Origin: CALECP01 sp964389925
Lineage (GTDB): Bacteria > Chloroflexota > Anaerolineae > Promineifilales > Promineifilaceae
Direction: 5' to 3'
Assembly (NCBI GenBank): GCA_964389925.1
Contig: CAYMGE010000016.1
Location: 17,474 to 81,473, forward strand
DNA: 64,000 bases
The position numbers and the translations under genes are program-made. Every line of letters begins with the position of its first letter. Positions within the stretch are counted from its first letter, which is position 1. The notes beneath the pieces are model-generated. The model saw nothing but the letters and a program-made list of their open reading frames with translations. It had not been told where the DNA came from and searched no databases. Positions 60,894 to 64,000 of the stretch are shown here, in pieces.

Positions 60894-62537
60894 ATGACTA
60901 AATATATCTTCTTCACGGGTGGTGTAGTAAGTTCGGTTGGTAAAGGTGTTACAGCAGCGGCGTTGGGTCGTCTGCTCAAAGAGCGCGGACTGTCGGTGGC
61001 AGTGCAGAAGCTCGATCCCTATCTCAACGTTGATCCCGGCACGATGTCACCCTATCAACATGGTGAGGTGTATGTCACCGACGACGGTGCAGAAACAGAC
61101 CTCGATTTGGGACATTACGAACGCTTTATCGACATTAGCCTCAACCAAATCTCAAACGTGACGACCGGGCGCGTCTACAGCAATGTTATCTCCAAAGAAC
61201 GACGCGGCGACTATCTTGGCGGGACGATCCAAGTTATCCCGCATATCACCAACGAGATTAAGCGCAACATGCGGGCGTTGGCTGAGAGAACAAAAGCGGA
61301 TATTGTGCTGGTCGAGATTGGTGGCACAGTGGGCGATATGGAAAGCCAGCCATTTATGGAGGCGATTCGCCAGATGCGTGTTGATGTGGGCTATGAAAAT
61401 ACGCTCTACGTCCATGTGACGTTTTTGCCTTATTTGAAGGCAAGTGGTGAGCTAAAAACGAAGCCGACACAACACAGCGTGCGCGAACTGCTTGGCATTG
61501 GTATCCAGCCCGACATCATTTTGGCACGTGCTGACGAGCCGATTGAGGAGGAACATCTCAACAAAATCGCGCTTTTCTGCAACGTGCCACGTCGCGCCGT
61601 TATCCCAGCGGTGACGAGCGATGTACTATATCGTATCCCGCTTGAGATAGAGGCAACGGGCATGGCAGATGTTGTGGTTGAGCGGTTGAAATTACAGGTA
61701 AATCGGCCGATTCTCAGCGAATGGGAAGCCCTTGTTAAAGAGATGACCAAGCCAAAGCCTTCTATCGAAGTTGGCATCGTCGGCAAGTACGTTCAGCTAC
61801 ACGACGCATACATGAGCGTCAAGGAAGCACTCTATCACGCGGGGATCTCGAATAATCGCCAAGTCGAAATTCGCTGGGTCTATTCTGGCGATGTTGAAGA
61901 GGAAGGGGGGGAAAAGCTGTTAGCGGGGTTGGATGGTATTGTCGTGCCGGGCGGCTTCGGGTATCGTGGCGTTGAGGGCAAAATCAAAGCGGCTCGCTGG
62001 GCGCGGGAGAACAGAATCCCCTACCTAGGGCTATGCTTGGGAATGCAAGTGTTGTGCATCGAATTCGGCCGACACATTCTCAACAATCCCAAAGCAAACA
62101 GCACCGAGTTTAACGAAAGCACGCCGCATCCCATCATCAGCCTCATGCCCGACCAAGCACATCTAAGCGATATGGGCGGTACAATGCGCTTAGGGCAATA
62201 CCCTTGTGCGCTCCAACCCAACACAAAGGCGTGGGAAGCGTATAGAAAAGACGAGGTTGGGGAACGTCATCGTCATCGCTGGGAGTTCAACAATAAATAT
62301 CGGCCGATTTTCCAGCAAAACGGCGTGAAGTTCAGCGGCCTTTCGCCAGATGGTCGGCTCGTTGAAATTGTCGAACTCGTTGATCATCCGTTTATGGTCG
62401 GCAGCCAGTTTCACCCTGAGTTTAAGAGTCGGCCGAATCGCCCACACCCTTTATTCAACAGTTTTATGGCGGCCGCAGTTGACCATCAAATCGACCGTGA
62501 CGTGACGGCAAAGCTCAATGGGAAAGTCGCCATCTAG
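60894..62537 (+). CDS. pyrG: CTP synthase
   Basis: 547 residues from ATG 60894 (the conserved family start MTKYIFFTGGVVSSVGKG). The N-terminal amidoligase domain (about 1-268) has the P-loop GGVVSSVGKG and GTIQVIPH. The C-terminal glutamine amidotransferase domain (about 290-545) carries the nucleophile Cys in YLGLCLGMQ and the His-Glu pair in FHPEF. It makes CTP from UTP, ATP and glutamine. The start codon follows the T-run of a 15-bp terminator by one base and has no ribosome site, implying expression by read-through or attenuation. The C-terminus HPLFNSF is standard. Confidence 0.96.
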   Translation: MTKYIFFTGGVVSSVGKGVTAAALGRLLKERGLSVAVQKLDPYLNVDPGTMSPYQHGEVYVTDDGAETDLDLGHYERFIDISLNQISNVTTGRVYSNVISKERRGDYLGGTIQVIPHITNEIKRNMRALAERTKADIVLVEIGGTVGDMESQPFMEAIRQMRVDVGYENTLYVHVTFLPYLKASGELKTKPTQHSVRELLGIGIQPDIILARADEPIEEEHLNKIALFCNVPRRAVIPAVTSDVLYRIPLEIEATGMADVVVERLKLQVNRPILSEWEALVKEMTKPKPSIEVGIVGKYVQLHDAYMSVKEALYHAGISNNRQVEIRWVYSGDVEEEGGEKLLAGLDGIVVPGGFGYRGVEGKIKAARWARENRIPYLGLCLGMQVLCIEFGRHILNNPKANSTEFNESTPHPIISLMPDQAHLSDMGGTMRLGQYPCALQPNTKAWEAYRKDEVGERHRHRWEFNNKYRPIFQQNGVKFSGLSPDGRLVEIVELVDHPFMVGSQFHPEFKSRPNRPHPLFNSFMAAAVDHQIDRDVTAKLNGKVAI

Positions 62538-62647
62538 CCACTATCAAACGTTAAATGCGAGCAAATGTTCGATAGTTCAAATAGGGAATTTATGGTATTT
62601 TTATATTGTAAAGAACGCTTGCCACAATAAGTGGCAAAGAGGCAATT

Positions 62648-63124
62648 ATGCAAACACAGACACGACTCGTTATCTCATTTTGTACGCTGCTCCTATTTGG
62701 ATTAATCATTTCTCGTCAACATGTGGCGGCAAAGATTTCGTTGGGAGACCCAGCGGGACCCGTTGGGGCAATTTTGTACCAGAATGCCGCTGGTCACTAT
62801 CACACCGTGCAACGAGGGGAAACGCTCTTTAGTATTGCGCGACATTACAACGTATCAGTTGGTCAGCTTCTGGAGATGAATCAGCAAATTCGTAATCCAA
62901 ACTTGATCTACGCGGGTCAGTCAATGTGGATTCCTGCTCGTGAAACAGGTAGTAGCCAGAGTCGTCAGACGTGTGGGATCAACCACACTGTGCAATATGG
63001 AGACTCGCTTTTTGGCATCGCTTATTGGTATGGTGCAGATTTGAACGAAGTGATGGTTGCCAACAGCATTGTTGATCCCGACTACATTTATGCGGGGGCA
63101 TCACTGTATATTCCTTGTCGGTGA
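62648..63124 (+). CDS. Exported double LysM-domain protein
   Basis: 158 residues with AGAGGC before the ATG. An N-terminal hydrophobic segment (LVISFCTLLLFGLIIS, about 7-23) is a signal or anchor. Two LysM domains follow at about 56-100 (HTVQRGETLFSIARHYNV) and 115-158 (HTVQYGDSLFGIAYWYGA). The second has a Cys near each end (CGINHTV and IPCR), which might form a disulfide. LysM domains bind peptidoglycan or chitin-type N-acetylglucosamine chains, so it is likely a wall-associated protein. No catalytic domain is attached. It is convergent with the lipoprotein gene downstream and has no operon partner. Confidence 0.85.
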   Translation: MQTQTRLVISFCTLLLFGLIISRQHVAAKISLGDPAGPVGAILYQNAAGHYHTVQRGETLFSIARHYNVSVGQLLEMNQQIRNPNLIYAGQSMWIPARETGSSQSRQTCGINHTVQYGDSLFGIAYWYGADLNEVMVANSIVDPDYIYAGASLYIPCR

Positions 63125-63167
63125 TGTTCGAGGTGACGGACGGAGTTCCTGTCGAAACTTCGTTCGT

Positions 63168-63935
63168 CTAGGGGAAGGTCGGGTAAATATACATCTCGGC
63201 CGATCCCCGCAAAACCACTCCCTGCGCTGTCACCTCTTCAATCCGCAACTCATTGATGATATAGACGTTTGGGCGCAACAGTCCCGTCCAGCGCACAGAG
63301 TCCCGAACGCGAAAACGCGGATAAGCCGTCGTCAGACCACTAAATTCAACTTCCTCATCGACAAAACCCAAATAGACAAGCGACGTTCCCGGCACGGATC
63401 GTCCTTGTGGCACAACGTAGTAGAGATCAATGTTCTGGAATATAAAAGGAGATGTGTCCGAGAACGGTAGGTCTGCCTCAGACGGAGCTGGGTTAAAGAC
63501 CGTTAGCGAGACTTGTCCATTCACCAGCATAATGTTGCGTTGGTAGGTAGGGGAGAGAAAGAGATTAAAGTCACCTAGCACATTGGGAGCCATCACACCA
63601 CGCCAAGTCACGCCGTCCCCCGCCCTCTTGACACTCTCTGAGCCATCAATCTGCATCAAAAAGCGATCTTCTTCTTTGCTGAGAAATTGTAGCTGGGTGC
63701 CGGGGATGAACTCATTCGGCCGAATTGTTCGCCCATAACGTTGCTGCGCGATTTGAAAGGTCAACGTGTCGCCCATGGGCGTTGGTGGGGGCAGCGGTGT
63801 CGCGGTCGGAAACAGTTTTGGTATCTCGATCTCCGGCAACTGTTCCCGAATCAGCGGCGACAACTCACCACACGCGGTCAACAATAACACACAAAGCACC
63901 ACCAACCCACTGAACACGTATTTCTTTCTATTCAC
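63168..63935 (-). CDS. Lipoprotein of unknown function
   Basis: 255 residues starting GTG 63935. The lipoprotein signal (VVLCVLLLTACGE) is followed by a short Pro/Thr spacer (TATPLPPPTP, about 43-53). A beta-rich remainder of about 200 residues follows (LQFLSKEEDRFLMQID, TWRGVMAPNVLGDFNLF and VRWTGLLRPNVYIINELRI). The repeated TWRG and RWTG strands suggest two copies of a similar beta unit. I do not recognise a family. It should be lipid-anchored on the outer face. It is convergent with the LysM gene, 43 bases between the stops, and no terminator is obvious in that gap. Confidence 0.7.
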   Translation of the reverse strand: MNRKKYVFSGLVVLCVLLLTACGELSPLIREQLPEIEIPKLFPTATPLPPPTPMGDTLTFQIAQQRYGRTIRPNEFIPGTQLQFLSKEEDRFLMQIDGSESVKRAGDGVTWRGVMAPNVLGDFNLFLSPTYQRNIMLVNGQVSLTVFNPAPSEADLPFSDTSPFIFQNIDLYYVVPQGRSVPGTSLVYLGFVDEEVEFSGLTTAYPRFRVRDSVRWTGLLRPNVYIINELRIEEVTAQGVVLRGSAEMYIYPTFP

Positions 63936-64000
63936 TATTACTGCCTACTGCTACCTTAAACGTGTGCAAAAGTGTGCAACACGCGATAAGTACCTGCTTC

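Overview
The window reads as chromosomal DNA of a bacterium, most likely a Chloroflexota (Anaerolineae in the broad sense). This is inference from gene style: long Pro/Thr spacers in secreted proteins, a very large BTAD-NTPase-TPR regulator, DUF4129 and DUF4058 proteins, HhH-tipped coiled-coil membrane proteins, many N-terminally anchored or lipoprotein exoproteins, and frequent genes without a clear Shine-Dalgarno. Base composition is close to half G+C. No tRNA, rRNA, CRISPR array, integrase or transposase was seen, so this looks like ordinary chromosome with a surface-protein-rich middle.

Layout. 1-5.2 kb: the end of a FabL-type enoyl-ACP reductase, a large cohesin/dockerin metzincin lipoprotein, an amine-oxidase-type flavoprotein and a CYTH protein. 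5.2-7.3 kb: biotin carboxyl carrier and biotin carboxylase, coupled and preceded by a possible 15-codon leader. 7.5-12 kb: a small coiled-coil protein, an OmpR-type two-component pair, a CxxC thioredoxin-like protein and a DUF4129 membrane protein. 12-19 kb: an SH3b surface protein, a second dockerin protein, acyl carrier protein, a glycosidase-like/O-antigen-ligase fusion and a DUF2267 protein. 19-24 kb: ribosomal protein L25, an iron-type solute-binding lipoprotein followed by only the tail of its permease, and two coupled envelope proteins. 24-31 kb: citrate synthase, a PQQ-type dehydrogenase lipoprotein, a promoter-to-terminator mini-transcript and a heterodimeric ABC exporter with a nucleotidyltransferase remnant between its halves. 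31-47 kb is the surface-protein block: a three-repeat exoprotein, a SARP/LAL-type regulator, a PA14/CBM/LamG/subtilase giant with an aromatic repeat tail, signal peptidase I and a CLCA-like metalloprotease-VWA protein. 47-64 kb is mostly housekeeping: lysA, a cysteine-free family-4-like uracil-DNA glycosylase, a thioredoxin lipoprotein with CcdA, an LPG-synthase-type flippase, HtrA, a DnaJ/CbpA protein, a eukaryote-type tandem phosphofructokinase, a SpoU methyltransferase, CysQ, pyrG, a LysM protein and a lipoprotein.

Three window-wide patterns stand out. First, the palindrome TCGGCCGA is massively over-represented: I counted about 70 exact copies and about 140 CGGCCG cores by eye, where about 1 and 16 would be expected by chance. 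It lies in genes on both strands and in all reading frames, which resembles the HIP1 phenomenon of cyanobacteria with a different word. Second, four otherwise unrelated exoproteins end with the same layout (hydrophobic-x-Leu/Met, 4-6 residues, Thr-Thr-Asn/Gln, a transmembrane helix, an Arg pair), a candidate C-terminal sorting signal. Third, several genes (pyrG, the ligase fusion, the PQQ-type protein) start immediately behind the U-tract of an intrinsic terminator and lack a ribosome binding site, which hints at read-through or attenuation control.
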